Shown here piece by piece: positions 25,988 through 34,408 of a DNA stretch of 64,000 nt (position 1 is its first letter; each line of letters opens with the position of its first letter). This DNA comes from CAYFUF01 sp964394795. Lineage in GTDB: Bacteria > Bacillota > Clostridia > Tissierellales > Peptoniphilaceae. Both the position numbers and the translations under genes were made by a program. The notes under the pieces were generated by a model. It had not been told where the DNA came from and did no database searches. It saw only the letters and a list, made by a program, of their open reading frames with translations. The DNA lies in contig CAYMYX010000001.1 in the NCBI GenBank assembly GCA_964394795.1, forward strand, positions 1-64,000, written 5' to 3'.

Positions 25988-26794
25988 TTACTTAATGTCC
26001 CAGTCATCGATGAAATCTCGGATGGGTTCATGGATGGTAAGGGCATCGAAGAGCATGGCGTTTTGGGCGGTCACATCGCTGGTAAACTTGTAGATGACAT
26101 CCTTCCGCTCGACGACAATTGCAATCCGGATAGCTACATCATAATTATCCTGAATCATCTTTAGCAGGCGATAGGAAGGATTGATCGCTGTAGGGTGTCC
26201 TACCAACTGGAACATGGAGAAGTCTCCATTGGTGTCCCCGTAAGAGTAAGATCTATCCAAGTCGATATTGTACTGATCTACAAATTCGTGAATCTGTTTT
26301 TCCTTCGACTTGCTGTCCCACATGGGAACAATCTCCGAGGTAAAAATACCAATCTCATTCTTCTTATAGGCGGTAGCCTTGTAATCAGTGATATGGTAGC
26401 GTTCAGCCATCTTATCGATAATGAAATCTGGAGAACCGGAAATGAAGAAGACTTTGTGGCCTTGATTCTTGTGCCACTCGATACGTTCTCTGGTGTACTT
26501 GTAAACAACATCCCCATATTCATCGACAACTTGCTTGGCGGTGAATTCGATAATAGAACTATCTAGCCCCTCCAGGTATTCCTTGTAGACAGAGGTGACT
26601 TCATCGAGATAATCGTCATACTCGGCGTACCGTTGATCATAGCGACGATACAACGGCCTAATGCGATCTACCCACTCCTGCTCATCGATGATGCCGTACT
26701 TAATCAACCGCTTGAAATGGTGAATGAGCATAGACTCCCGAGACAGCGTTCCGTCAATATCGAAAAATGCGGCTATTGTTTTTCCTGAATCCAT
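25988..26794 (-). CDS. HAD-IB family phosphatase, candidate phosphoserine phosphatase
   Basis: 268-residue haloacid dehalogenase hydrolase. All four motifs are present: FDIDGTL (nucleophile Asp), ISGSPDFI (motif II), a Lys in KSKEKQ (motif III) and YGDTNGDFSM (motif IV), with a helical cap between motifs I and II. HAD-IB enzymes include SerB. serC and serA lie 4 kb away without a serB, so this protein could supply the missing step (inference). The cap is longer and the C-terminal tail (about 50 residues) is extra compared with SerB. It is in an operon with the membrane protein gene 17 bases upstream. Confidence 0.8.
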   Translation of the reverse strand: MDSGKTIAAFFDIDGTLSRESMLIHHFKRLIKYGIIDEQEWVDRIRPLYRRYDQRYAEYDDYLDEVTSVYKEYLEGLDSSIIEFTAKQVVDEYGDVVYKYTRERIEWHKNQGHKVFFISGSPDFIIDKMAERYHITDYKATAYKKNEIGIFTSEIVPMWDSKSKEKQIHEFVDQYNIDLDRSYSYGDTNGDFSMFQLVGHPTAINPSYRLLKMIQDNYDVAIRIAIVVERKDVIYKFTSDVTAQNAMLFDALTIHEPIRDFIDDWDIK

Positions 26795-26811
26795 AAAACG
26801 TCCTTTTCTTC

Positions 26812-27672
26812 TTAATCTAGCTTGGAAGCGTCCTTAGGTTGGTAAGCCTGTTGATCGGCATGGGAAACTAGGTTGATGTCATTTTCTGTGATGGGATCAA
26901 GCCTTCTGGTTTCTTCGAAGTCAGCTTTTAGGGGGCCACTCCCCTCGTTATAAACTACATCGCCAACCTGTTCCTGATCTAGGCTATCATTAATCTGATT
27001 GCTGCTCACGTAATCGTAATTGGTATCTGCTTCATCTATGCCGTGGAAACCATGCATAGTATCAATCGTATAGGGTCTTTCTTGGCTCTGGCTAGCTTCA
27101 AAGGGTTCGAGGTTCTGACTACCCTCAAAGGATTCAGGGTTTTGGTCATCCATATACGGATAGGCACCATCATTAATAGGATTGCCGTATTCATCAAAGC
27201 GAACGTCTTGACCTAATTCAACGTCTTCGGTAGCTATGCGCGCATCTACTGGATTAGGCATCCTGCCCATCACGACGTTAACGTCTTCGGGATCCATATA
27301 GCTGTCTTCAGACTTTGGGATCTTCTTCACCTTAGTCCTCTTCGTCACTGTGGTAGTGCGGTTAGGGCTCGTCATGCTTGCCAGTAACGCAATAATCCAT
27401 GCTGTACCGAGGGCGATACAGCCGGCAACAAAGAAGTAGATGCCTTTCCATATGGTTTCTAAACCACCAGGTTCAACTGCGGCTTGAATACCGTCCCAGG
27501 CAAAAACTGCCCCCATCGTCATACCAATCAGACCGGGGATATACTTTAACCATTTCATCTTACTGAAGAGAATAAAACACAACAGTGTAGCTAAAACGAA
27601 TATAATTATTACTGTCGGGAATATTGAAAGATCCCCTTTATATTGTGCTATGAGTCCAAAAATACTTGACAT
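26812..27672 (-). CDS. Hypothetical membrane protein with acidic disordered tail
   Basis: 286-residue protein of unknown family. Residues ~1-115 hold three predicted membrane helices, followed by a basic stretch (TTTVTKRTKVKKIPKSED). A low-complexity acidic tail of ~160 residues follows, rich in Asp, Glu, Gln and Asn, with a short internal repeat (NPESFEGSQNLEPFEASQ). ATG at 27672 is chosen because AAGGAGGAGCT precedes it directly; the frame is open to 27753. A good promoter lies upstream. It is cotranscribed with the HAD phosphatase gene. Confidence 0.65.
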   Translation of the reverse strand: MSSIFGLIAQYKGDLSIFPTVIIIFVLATLLCFILFSKMKWLKYIPGLIGMTMGAVFAWDGIQAAVEPGGLETIWKGIYFFVAGCIALGTAWIIALLASMTSPNRTTTVTKRTKVKKIPKSEDSYMDPEDVNVVMGRMPNPVDARIATEDVELGQDVRFDEYGNPINDGAYPYMDDQNPESFEGSQNLEPFEASQSQERPYTIDTMHGFHGIDEADTNYDYVSSNQINDSLDQEQVGDVVYNEGSGPLKADFEETRRLDPITENDINLVSHADQQAYQPKDASKLD

Positions 27673-27709
27673 AGCTCCTCCTTCATTATGTATAGCTAAT
27701 CTTCTACTT

Positions 27710-27738
27710 ATCTTAACACAGGTCAGAAATGCGAACAA
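27710..27738 (-). promoter_or_regulatory. Promoter of the membrane protein-HAD operon
   Basis: On the minus strand TTGTTC (27733-27738) and TAAGAT (27710-27715) are 17 bases apart. The element lies 38 bases before the start codon. Confidence 0.6.
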
Positions 27739-27880
27739 TGAAAATTGGGACAACCGTCAACAGTACAAGATTTCTGCATATTCTATGGTTATAATAATCG
27801 TAATACTTAATCAATATTTTTGCTCAATTGGGTTATATTAGTAAGTAAGAATTCAACCTGCCTGGAGAAAGAGGAAACCT

Positions 27881-28795
27881 ATGCATAAAAAGAAGTTATT
27901 CATCCTGATTGCAATCGCTCTTTGTGTTATCATCCTTCCCTTCGTCGCTAGTCCGGTGCTCGCCGATGTCGGCGGTGGCCTTGACTGGGATGACCTAGGA
28001 GGAGGCGGAGGAGGTGGCGGCAGCTGGGACGGTGGCGGTGGAAATATCATGTTCTCCTTCCTCCCCTATATGCTTTTCGATAACCCCATCCTGTTTATTG
28101 TCATCATCGCCTTGTTCTTTATCTTTGGCCGCGGGAAAAACCTTACCGGTACTCGAAGAAATCAGTACAGGCAACAGAATCAGAGCACAGTACCTCCCAG
28201 AGCACAAACAAAAGGTGAAGACATTAACCTGGATCAACTTACTAAACGGGATCCAAACTTCTCAAAGCAGACTTTCCTATCTCGTGTGAGCAACGTCTTC
28301 GTTACACTGCAGAATGCATGGACAGATAAGGATTGGAAGTCGATCAGAACCTTCGAGACCGACCAGCTTTTCTACCAGCACCAACAACAATTGGATTCCT
28401 TCATCGAAAAGGAACAAACTAATGTTGTGGAAGACATCGCCGTGTTAGACACCAAGATTGAGGAGTATTCCGAAGATGCACAAAATTCCTATCTGTCGGC
28501 TATCGTCCAAGCCCGCTACCGTGACTACGTTGTAGATGACAACACCGGCAAAGTGGTTAAAGGCGACAAAAACAGAAGGTATGTCATGACCTACCGGATG
28601 ACTTTCCTCCGCCAATTAGGAGCCAAAACGACGGCATCAGAAGAAACCCACGTAACAACCTGTCCGAACTGCGGAGCAAACTTATCTATTAACCAGCACG
28701 GAGTCTGTGATTACTGTGGATCCGAAGTGACGACCGGTGCCCAACAGTGGGTACTGACCAAGCTTCAACCACTAAGCCAACAAACCCTGTCCTAA
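27881..28795 (+). CDS. Secreted/membrane Tim44-like protein with C-terminal zinc ribbon
   Basis: 304 residues. An N-terminal signal-like helix (residues ~5-27) is followed by a glycine run (GGGGGGGG, residues ~40-55), a second membrane helix (~60-83) and a basic linker. A Tim44-like alpha/beta domain follows (~115-250), and then a zinc ribbon CPNCG...CDYCG near residue 265-285. The Tim44-like fold in mitochondria binds membranes and import-motor parts; bacterial versions are mostly uncharacterised. A protein of the same architecture is encoded at 39095-39850. AGAGGAAACCT precedes the ATG. Confidence 0.75.
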   Translation: MHKKKLFILIAIALCVIILPFVASPVLADVGGGLDWDDLGGGGGGGGSWDGGGGNIMFSFLPYMLFDNPILFIVIIALFFIFGRGKNLTGTRRNQYRQQNQSTVPPRAQTKGEDINLDQLTKRDPNFSKQTFLSRVSNVFVTLQNAWTDKDWKSIRTFETDQLFYQHQQQLDSFIEKEQTNVVEDIAVLDTKIEEYSEDAQNSYLSAIVQARYRDYVVDDNTGKVVKGDKNRRYVMTYRMTFLRQLGAKTTASEETHVTTCPNCGANLSINQHGVCDYCGSEVTTGAQQWVLTKLQPLSQQTLS

Positions 28796-28839
28796 GTGGA
28801 GAAGAACTCATAAAGTAAACCAAATAGCTAAAGAAAGAT

Positions 28840-28870
28840 CTTGCTCTTCCTCGAAGTAGCAAGTTTTTTC
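28840..28870 (+). terminator. Terminator after the Tim44-like gene
   Basis: CTTGCT and AGCAAG pair around an inner CTTC/GAAG stem with one bulged T, and six T follow. It lies between the stop at 28795 and the threonine aldolase start. Confidence 0.8.
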
Positions 28871-28887
28871 TGACTGAGGAGTTGAGA

Positions 28888-29925
28888 ATGATACGATTTG
28901 ATATTGATTATGCTGAAGGTATGCACCCCAACATTTTGAAGCGCATGGAAGAGACCAACGAAGTTCAAACCGGAGGTTACGGAAAAGACCCCTATTGCGA
29001 GAGCGCCAGAGAAAAGATTAAGGCGGCCTGTGGCCGAGACGACATCGACGTTCATTTCATGGTCGGTGGCACTCAAGCCAATGTCACTATTATTGCCCAC
29101 CTTCTCCGTCCCTATCAGGGGGCAATCTCCGCCACAACCGGCCACATCCATACCCACGAAACGGGCGCCTTGGAAGCCACCGGCCACAAAATCCTCCTCA
29201 TCAATCACGAGGAAGGTAGATTGACAGCAGCCAGCATCAAAAAACTTGTTGAAGTCTACAACAAAGCGCCGAATCAAGAGCACTTCGTCGAACCTAAGCT
29301 GGTTTACCTTTCCCTCTCCACCGAACTAGGCACCCTCTACAGCAAGCAAGACCTCAAAGAAATTCATGAAGTTTGCCAGGAGTATGGCCTCTACCTTTTC
29401 ATCGACGGCGCACGTCTGGGTTACGCCCTTGCTTCCGCAGAAAATGATCTCACCCTCAACGACCTCACCGAGTTTTGTGACGTCTTCTACATCGGAGGAA
29501 CCAAAGTTGGGGCCATGATGGGCGAAGCCATCATCATCACCACAGATGAACTCAAACCCAGCTTCCGCCATATGATCAAGCAAAACGGCGGCTTACTAGC
29601 CAAAGGCCGTTTCCTTGGTATCCAATTTGAAACCCTATTTGAGGATGACCTGTATATGGAAATTGCCCACCATGCCATCGATTGTGCGGACCGCATTGTA
29701 GGAGCCCTTCAGGAACATGGTTATGAGTTGGCCTATCCATCCCCCACCAATCAAATCTTCCCCATCCTTACGCAAAAACAGATCGATGTTTTGAAGAAAA
29801 AGTATGTCTTCCAGATCTGGGAGAAACTGGACGACGACAGGTCTTCGATTCGCCTTTGCACGTCTTGGGCGACCAAGAAAGAAAACGTGGATCAACTAAT
29901 CGAAGATCTAAAACAAATCAAATAG
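28888..29925 (+). CDS. Low-specificity threonine aldolase family protein
   Basis: 345-residue PLP enzyme of the beta-eliminating lyase/threonine aldolase family, which cleaves L-threonine or L-allo-threonine to glycine and acetaldehyde. GGTQANVTI near residue 55, the Asp of LFIDGARLGYALA (PLP ring contact) and the Schiff-base lysine in YIGGTKVGAMMGE are present. ATG at 28888 follows GAGGAGTTGAGA; a TTG six bases earlier is unlikely. It has its own terminators on both sides. With serC and serA it suggests a local glycine/serine theme. Confidence 0.88.
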   Translation: MIRFDIDYAEGMHPNILKRMEETNEVQTGGYGKDPYCESAREKIKAACGRDDIDVHFMVGGTQANVTIIAHLLRPYQGAISATTGHIHTHETGALEATGHKILLINHEEGRLTAASIKKLVEVYNKAPNQEHFVEPKLVYLSLSTELGTLYSKQDLKEIHEVCQEYGLYLFIDGARLGYALASAENDLTLNDLTEFCDVFYIGGTKVGAMMGEAIIITTDELKPSFRHMIKQNGGLLAKGRFLGIQFETLFEDDLYMEIAHHAIDCADRIVGALQEHGYELAYPSPTNQIFPILTQKQIDVLKKKYVFQIWEKLDDDRSSIRLCTSWATKKENVDQLIEDLKQIK

Positions 29926-29933
29926 CTATTTAT

Positions 29934-29966
29934 GCCATGCTGCGAAATTAGCAGCAAGGCTTTTAT
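29934..29966 (+). terminator. Terminator after threonine aldolase gene
   Basis: GCC-A-TGCTGC pairs with GCAGCA-A-GGC around a 7-base loop (one A-A mismatch). TTTTATTTTC follows. Confidence 0.85.
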
Positions 29967-30031
29967 TTTCTTTCAAATCAAAAAACACCAAGAGCTTTCC
30001 CCAAAGGGCTGGTCAGTTGAGATAAAAGGGT

Positions 30032-30129
30032 TATAATATGTTCATCGAAATATTGCAGTAAAGTGTTTTGTTAGCACCTACATAAACCAATCGGCATGTC
30101 TCCGTTGATCGGTTGAGAAAGGAAATCTA
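30032..30129 (+). promoter_or_regulatory. serC promoter (-10) and leader
   Basis: TATAAT at 30032-30037 has no clear -35 at the usual spacing. About 85 bases of leader follow. They contain an imperfect hairpin beginning AACCAATCGG and ending GATCGGTT just before the ribosome binding site. It is too short for a T-box and no known riboswitch is recognisable. Confidence 0.4.
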
Positions 30130-31209
30130 ATGAGAAAATATAATTTTTCTGCGGGACCCGCTGTCTTACCAGAAGAAGTTTTGCAGGAAGCGGCTGCAGA
30201 AATGATGAATTATAAGAACAGTGGCATGTCCGTCATGGAAATGAGCCACCGATCCACAGCCTTCAGAGAGATTATCGAAACGGCGAAAAGCGACTTGCGC
30301 CAACTGGCTAACATCCCCGATAACTACGACATTCTCTTTTTGCAAGGCGGTGGATCAACCCAGTTTGCTATGGTCCCCATGAACCTGATGAAGAATGGAA
30401 AAGCTGACTATATCCTTACAGGATCGTGGGCAAAAAAGGCAGCAAGCGAAACCAAAAAGTATGGCGATGTGAAGATCCTTGCTTCCTCTGAAGATAAGAA
30501 TTTTAGTTACCTTCCCGATTGTTCGGACCTGCCCATCCGAGATGATGCCGACTATGTCTACATGACGGAAAACAACACAATCTATGGAACCAAGTACTGG
30601 ACCTTACCTGATGCCAAAGGCAAAGTTCTCGTCTCTGATTCCTCTTCTTGTTTTCTTTCTGAGCCATTCGATGTTACCAAATTCGGCCTTGTATTTGCCG
30701 GTGCTCAGAAGAATATAGGACCCGCGGGTCTAACCATTGTTCTCGTCCGTAAGGACCTTATCACTGACCAGGTTTTCGAAGGAACCCCAACCATGCTAAC
30801 CTACAAAATCCATGCGGATAGTGGGTCCCTCTACAACACCCCTCCCGCCTACCCCATCTATATCGCCGGTAAGGTCTTCAAATGGATTGAAAGTCTAGGT
30901 GGGCTTCAAGCCATGAAGGTAAGAAACGAAAAGAAAGCCGCGCTCCTCTACGATTTCTTGGATTCCAGTAAGCTATTTAGAGGAACTGTAGAAAAAAAGG
31001 ATAGGTCCTTGATGAACGTGACCTTTGTAACCGGCAACGAGAAGCAAGAAGATGATTTTATTCAGCAGGCCGCTCAGGAAGGCTTGGTCAGCTTAAAGGG
31101 CCACCGCAGTGTTGGTGGCATGAGGGCAAGTATTTACAATGCCATGCCCTATGAAGGCGTAGAAAAGCTGGTCAACTTTATGGAAACCTTTGAGAGGAAG
31201 CAGAAATGA
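30130..31209 (+). CDS. serC: Phosphoserine aminotransferase
   Basis: Class V PLP aminotransferase of 359 residues that converts 3-phosphohydroxypyruvate to phosphoserine in serine synthesis. The N-terminus NFSAGPAVLPEEVL, GGGSTQF near residue 75 and the Schiff-base lysine in AGAQKNIGPAGLT are diagnostic. AAAGGAAATCT precedes the ATG. Its stop overlaps the serA start by four bases (ATGA), so the two pathway enzymes are translationally coupled. Confidence 0.96.
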   Translation: MRKYNFSAGPAVLPEEVLQEAAAEMMNYKNSGMSVMEMSHRSTAFREIIETAKSDLRQLANIPDNYDILFLQGGGSTQFAMVPMNLMKNGKADYILTGSWAKKAASETKKYGDVKILASSEDKNFSYLPDCSDLPIRDDADYVYMTENNTIYGTKYWTLPDAKGKVLVSDSSSCFLSEPFDVTKFGLVFAGAQKNIGPAGLTIVLVRKDLITDQVFEGTPTMLTYKIHADSGSLYNTPPAYPIYIAGKVFKWIESLGGLQAMKVRNEKKAALLYDFLDSSKLFRGTVEKKDRSLMNVTFVTGNEKQEDDFIQQAAQEGLVSLKGHRSVGGMRASIYNAMPYEGVEKLVNFMETFERKQK

Positions 31210-32378
31210 TACGCAAAATTGCCTGTTTAAATGCCATCGATCAGAAGGGCTTAGACGTCTTTCAATACCACAACATTACAGAAAATAAGGACGTGGCGGA
31301 TGCTTGGCTCGTCCGCTCTGCTAAGCTCCATGACCAAGACTTCCCCTCGACGCTAAGGGCTATCGGCCGAGCAGGAGCCGGCGTCAACAATATTCCCCTT
31401 GACCGATGTGCTGATGAAGGCATCGTCGTCTTTAATGCCCCCGGCGCTAATGCCAATGGCGTTAGCGAGCTTGTCATCGCCATGATGGTCCTCGCTTCAA
31501 GAGATATCATCGGCGGAGTCAATTGGGTCCAAGCCAACCGAGATAAGGAAAATATCACAGAGCTAACAGAAAGCGAGAAGAGGGCCTTTGTCGGTACTGA
31601 ACTCCGCGGAAAGACCTTAGGGATTATTGGTCTTGGCGCAATCGGCCACCTAGTCGCCAACGCTGCGGTTGGCATGGGGATGAAAGTCATCGGCTACGAT
31701 CCCATGATTCCCGTCGAATATGCTTGGCGCTTGTCTCGCCAAGTTCAACATGCAGAGACGCCTGAACAAGCCATCACCCAATCAGATTTCGTATCCCTCC
31801 ACATTCCCTTGACCGACAAAACCAGACAGATCGTCAACAAGGAACAGCTGGATAAGATGAAGACGGGGGCCATCCTCCTCAACTTCGCCCGAGACGTCCT
31901 TTGCGATGAAGACGACGTGTTGGACGCTTTAGAGTCCGGTAAACTTCGCCGCTATGTCGTGGATTTCCCTAATCCAAAGAACGTCCTCTTCCCCAACACC
32001 ATCGTCACTCCCCATATCGGGGCATCGACATTGGAGTCCGAAGAAAAGTCAGCCAACATGGTCGCAGAAGATGTGAAGGAATATCTCGAGCAAGGCAATA
32101 TTGCCCACTCCGTCAATTATCCAGCCGTATCTTTGGGTATTCAGGAGGCGGAGACAAGAATTGTTGCTCTCCACCGCAACCGGCCCAATATGATTACTCA
32201 GATATCCTCTATGCTAGGTGATGCTGGCTACAACATCGCCAAGATGATTTCCGATTCCAGAGGCGATTACGCCGCAGCAATTGTGGACGTCAACGACTGC
32301 TTAGACAGAGACTTCATTATGCAACTGATCGAACACCCCGATATGCTCCGCATCCGTGTCCTCCACATCGACGACTAA
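31206..32378 (+). CDS. serA: D-3-phosphoglycerate dehydrogenase with ACT domain
   Basis: 390-residue NAD-dependent 2-hydroxyacid dehydrogenase, first step of serine synthesis. The nucleotide-binding motif GIIGLGAIGHLVA lies near residue 140. The catalytic Arg/Glu/His region follows (NFARDVLCDEDDV; VTPHIGAST). Residues from about 317 form a single ACT domain (RPNMITQISSMLGDAGYNIAKM) for serine feedback. The domain order and length match the short SerA form. serC overlaps upstream and a TIM-barrel gene follows after 25 bases. Confidence 0.94.
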   Translation: MIRKIACLNAIDQKGLDVFQYHNITENKDVADAWLVRSAKLHDQDFPSTLRAIGRAGAGVNNIPLDRCADEGIVVFNAPGANANGVSELVIAMMVLASRDIIGGVNWVQANRDKENITELTESEKRAFVGTELRGKTLGIIGLGAIGHLVANAAVGMGMKVIGYDPMIPVEYAWRLSRQVQHAETPEQAITQSDFVSLHIPLTDKTRQIVNKEQLDKMKTGAILLNFARDVLCDEDDVLDALESGKLRRYVVDFPNPKNVLFPNTIVTPHIGASTLESEEKSANMVAEDVKEYLEQGNIAHSVNYPAVSLGIQEAETRIVALHRNRPNMITQISSMLGDAGYNIAKMISDSRGDYAAAIVDVNDCLDRDFIMQLIEHPDMLRIRVLHIDD

Positions 32379-32403
32379 TCCTAACCCATAGAAAGAAGGC
32401 GCA

Positions 32404-33204
32404 ATGAATCATCACGCATTTTCCTTTGGTATGCCCTACTTGCTCGAAACAAAAACGGTTGATGAGGCTATGGCCCTCGCTGAAGAACTTAGTCTGTCTT
32501 TTCTGGAGCTGAATACGAACTTCCCCAGCTCCCAGATTGACCAACTCAATCCGAACTATTTGCTTCACGAAGGACAAAAACGTAAGCTCTTTTTCACCCT
32601 TCATCTGGATGACTCCATTTCCATAGCAGACTTCAACCCTTTCGTCCGCCAAGCCTATCTGGACACTACCCTCGAGGCTATCGACTTCTGCAAAAAAATT
32701 CAGGCGCCTATCATCAACATCCACTTTGCTAAAGGGAACATCGTCACTCTCCCTAGCGGAAAGAATTACCTCTTTGAGCACTATCAAGAGGAATTCTACG
32801 AGAACTTGATTAATTACCGCGAAGCTTGCGAAAAAGCCATCGGTGACAGCGATGTGAGAGTCGCCATTGAAAACACCGGCGGCTGGGTCGTCTACGAGCA
32901 GAAAGGAATCGAACTCCTCCTCGAGTCACCTGTATTCGGTTTGACCATGGACATCGGCCACAACCACGAGATCAGTGACATGGACCTTCCCTTCTTTGAG
33001 CGCCACGCTAACCGCCTAATTCACATGCACGCCCACGATGGCTGGGACACGACGAACCACCAGGCCTTAGGCACTGGGGAAATCCCTCTAGATGATAGGC
33101 TACAAATGGCGAAGGACAATAATGCTACAGTGGTTCTTGAAACAAAGACTATTGAATCGCTTAAGGGATCGATTGTATGGTTGAAAGAGAATAATTGGCT
33201 GTAA
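32404..33204 (+). CDS. Sugar phosphate isomerase/epimerase-like TIM-barrel protein
   Basis: 266-residue protein of the xylose isomerase-like/AP endonuclease family 2 fold. Metal-binding positions are visible: an Asn-x-His pair in INIHFAKG, Glu in VAIENTGG, Asp/His in LTMDIGHNHE, His/Asp in HMHAHDGW, and the C-terminal Glu in VVLETK. The family includes sugar epimerases, endonuclease IV and hydroxypyruvate isomerase. The last would fit beside serA-serC, but no specific reaction is supported. AGAAGGCGCA precedes the ATG, and it is likely the last gene of the serC operon. Confidence 0.8.
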   Translation: MNHHAFSFGMPYLLETKTVDEAMALAEELSLSFLELNTNFPSSQIDQLNPNYLLHEGQKRKLFFTLHLDDSISIADFNPFVRQAYLDTTLEAIDFCKKIQAPIINIHFAKGNIVTLPSGKNYLFEHYQEEFYENLINYREACEKAIGDSDVRVAIENTGGWVVYEQKGIELLLESPVFGLTMDIGHNHEISDMDLPFFERHANRLIHMHAHDGWDTTNHQALGTGEIPLDDRLQMAKDNNATVVLETKTIESLKGSIVWLKENNWL

Positions 33205-33212
33205 AAATAAGA

Positions 33213-33293
33213 ATCCATGATTAGAACTAACAGTTCTTTACGGTTATTCGAAATACTGAATAATCGTAAGTGACTCTTAGGCTAACCATGGAT
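33213..33293. repeat. 81-base imperfect inverted repeat
   Basis: The outer arms (33213-33224 with 33282-33293) pair over 12 bp with one imperfect pair. An inner stem pairs ten bases (33239-33248 region, starting ACGGTTATTC) around an 8-base loop, also with one wobble. The intervening parts pair partly. The element fills the space between the convergent TIM-barrel gene and etfA. Its short T-run (ACTTTT) makes it at best a weak terminator; it could also be a small palindromic repeat unit. Confidence 0.55.
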
Positions 33294-33352
33294 ACTTTTC
33301 ATTGACTAATTTGTATGGGATTAGTTACCTTTCTTCGCCTTCACTTTCTGTG

Positions 33353-34327
33353 TTAATTTTGGCACGATTTCAAATAGTCACCCACGATACCTATGTCAGC
33401 AACTCGGAAAATTGATGCATCCGGATCTTTGTTTATCGCAATGATAAAATCAGAACCTGACATGCCAGCTAAATGTTGGATTGCACCTGAAATACCACAA
33501 GCTATATAAACTTTTGGTGCAACGGTTTTACCCGTTTGTCCCACCTGATGAGCATGGGAGATCCAACCAGCATCGACAGCCGCTCGAGAAGATCCTACCG
33601 TCGCACCCAATGCACGTGCTAAATCTTCTATTATTAGGAAGTTTTTCGGTTCTTGTAAACCGCGTCCACCGGATACAATGATTTCTGCGCCTTCTAAATC
33701 GACATCCTCAGCGTCTAAGTCTTCCAGAAATTCTACAACTTTTGTCATGACCTGGTATTGAGGAAAGTCAAATGTTTCATATATAACTTCAATATCTTCT
33801 TTAGGGTCAACCTCTTCCTTTGTATAAACACCTGGCCGGCAAGTTCCAATCTGAGGGCGAAAATCAGAACATACAATTTGGGCCATCAAATTTCCACCGA
33901 AGGCAGGACGTGTCCACTTTACTTCTCGTGACTCAACATCAATTTCTAATGAAGTACAATCAGCAGTCAGACCTGTTCTAATACGGCCGGCAATTCTAGG
34001 TCCTAAATCTCGACCGAGCGCTGTTGCGCCAATCAGAACTACATTTGGTTCATACTTTTCAATCACCTTAATAAAGGCATTAGTATATACCTCTGTATCA
34101 TAATCTTTATAAATCTCACCTTGTACTACGACAATTCGATCTGCGCCATATCTTTTGACATCTTCTACAGCTTTATCCGTTTTATCACCCATTACGAGAG
34201 CAATAACTTCTTCTCCAACTTGGTCAGCCATTTTCCGAGCAGGGTTCATCAATTCTAGCCCGACTTTTTTAGCTTCACCTTCAGATGTCGTTTCAATTAA
34301 TACTAGAAAATTCTTATTATCAAACAT
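33353..34327 (-). CDS. etfA: Electron transfer flavoprotein alpha subunit with C-terminal frameshift
   Basis: 324-residue EtfA with the FAD-binding C-terminal half intact: GSSRAAVDAGW, QVGQTGKTVAPKVYIACGISGAIQH, and INKDPDASIFRVADIGIVGDY. Directly after this the frame ends with SCQN. One extra base in the A-run near 33368-33370 would instead read KIVPKLTQKVKAKK to a stop at 33321, the usual EtfA ending. So a one-base loss has replaced the last ~15 residues. The partner gene etfB is reduced to a fragment just upstream. It is probably non-functional, or on the way to it. AGAGGGGACTGAT precedes the ATG. Confidence 0.85.
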   Translation of the reverse strand: MFDNKNFLVLIETTSEGEAKKVGLELMNPARKMADQVGEEVIALVMGDKTDKAVEDVKRYGADRIVVVQGEIYKDYDTEVYTNAFIKVIEKYEPNVVLIGATALGRDLGPRIAGRIRTGLTADCTSLEIDVESREVKWTRPAFGGNLMAQIVCSDFRPQIGTCRPGVYTKEEVDPKEDIEVIYETFDFPQYQVMTKVVEFLEDLDAEDVDLEGAEIIVSGGRGLQEPKNFLIIEDLARALGATVGSSRAAVDAGWISHAHQVGQTGKTVAPKVYIACGISGAIQHLAGMSGSDFIIAINKDPDASIFRVADIGIVGDYLKSCQN

Positions 34328-34338
34328 ATCAGTCCCCT

Positions 34339-34408
34339 CTACAATAAACCTGTATCTTCAAGTGCAGAGACAAAATCGTCAAATGCATTTTCATCTATTA
34401 ATCCCAAT
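34339..34408 (-). pseudogene. etfB: 3' fragment of etfB
   Basis: Immediately upstream of etfA the minus strand ends an open frame reading LIDENAFDDFVSALEDTGLL and stop, which resembles the C-terminus of EtfB. It is placed as expected in an etfBA pair. Further upstream the sequence stops making EtfB sense and becomes the 3' end of a MATE gene on the other strand. The junction is near 34400-34410. The identification rests on about 20 residues plus gene order. Confidence 0.55.

Noticed and set aside
27853..28050. Proline-run open frame antisense to the Tim44-like gene
   Set aside because: It is only the complement of the glycine run and signal peptide region.
30038..30129. Serine T-box or riboswitch before serC
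   Set aside because: The leader is under 100 bases, with one weak hairpin and no T-box or known aptamer motif.
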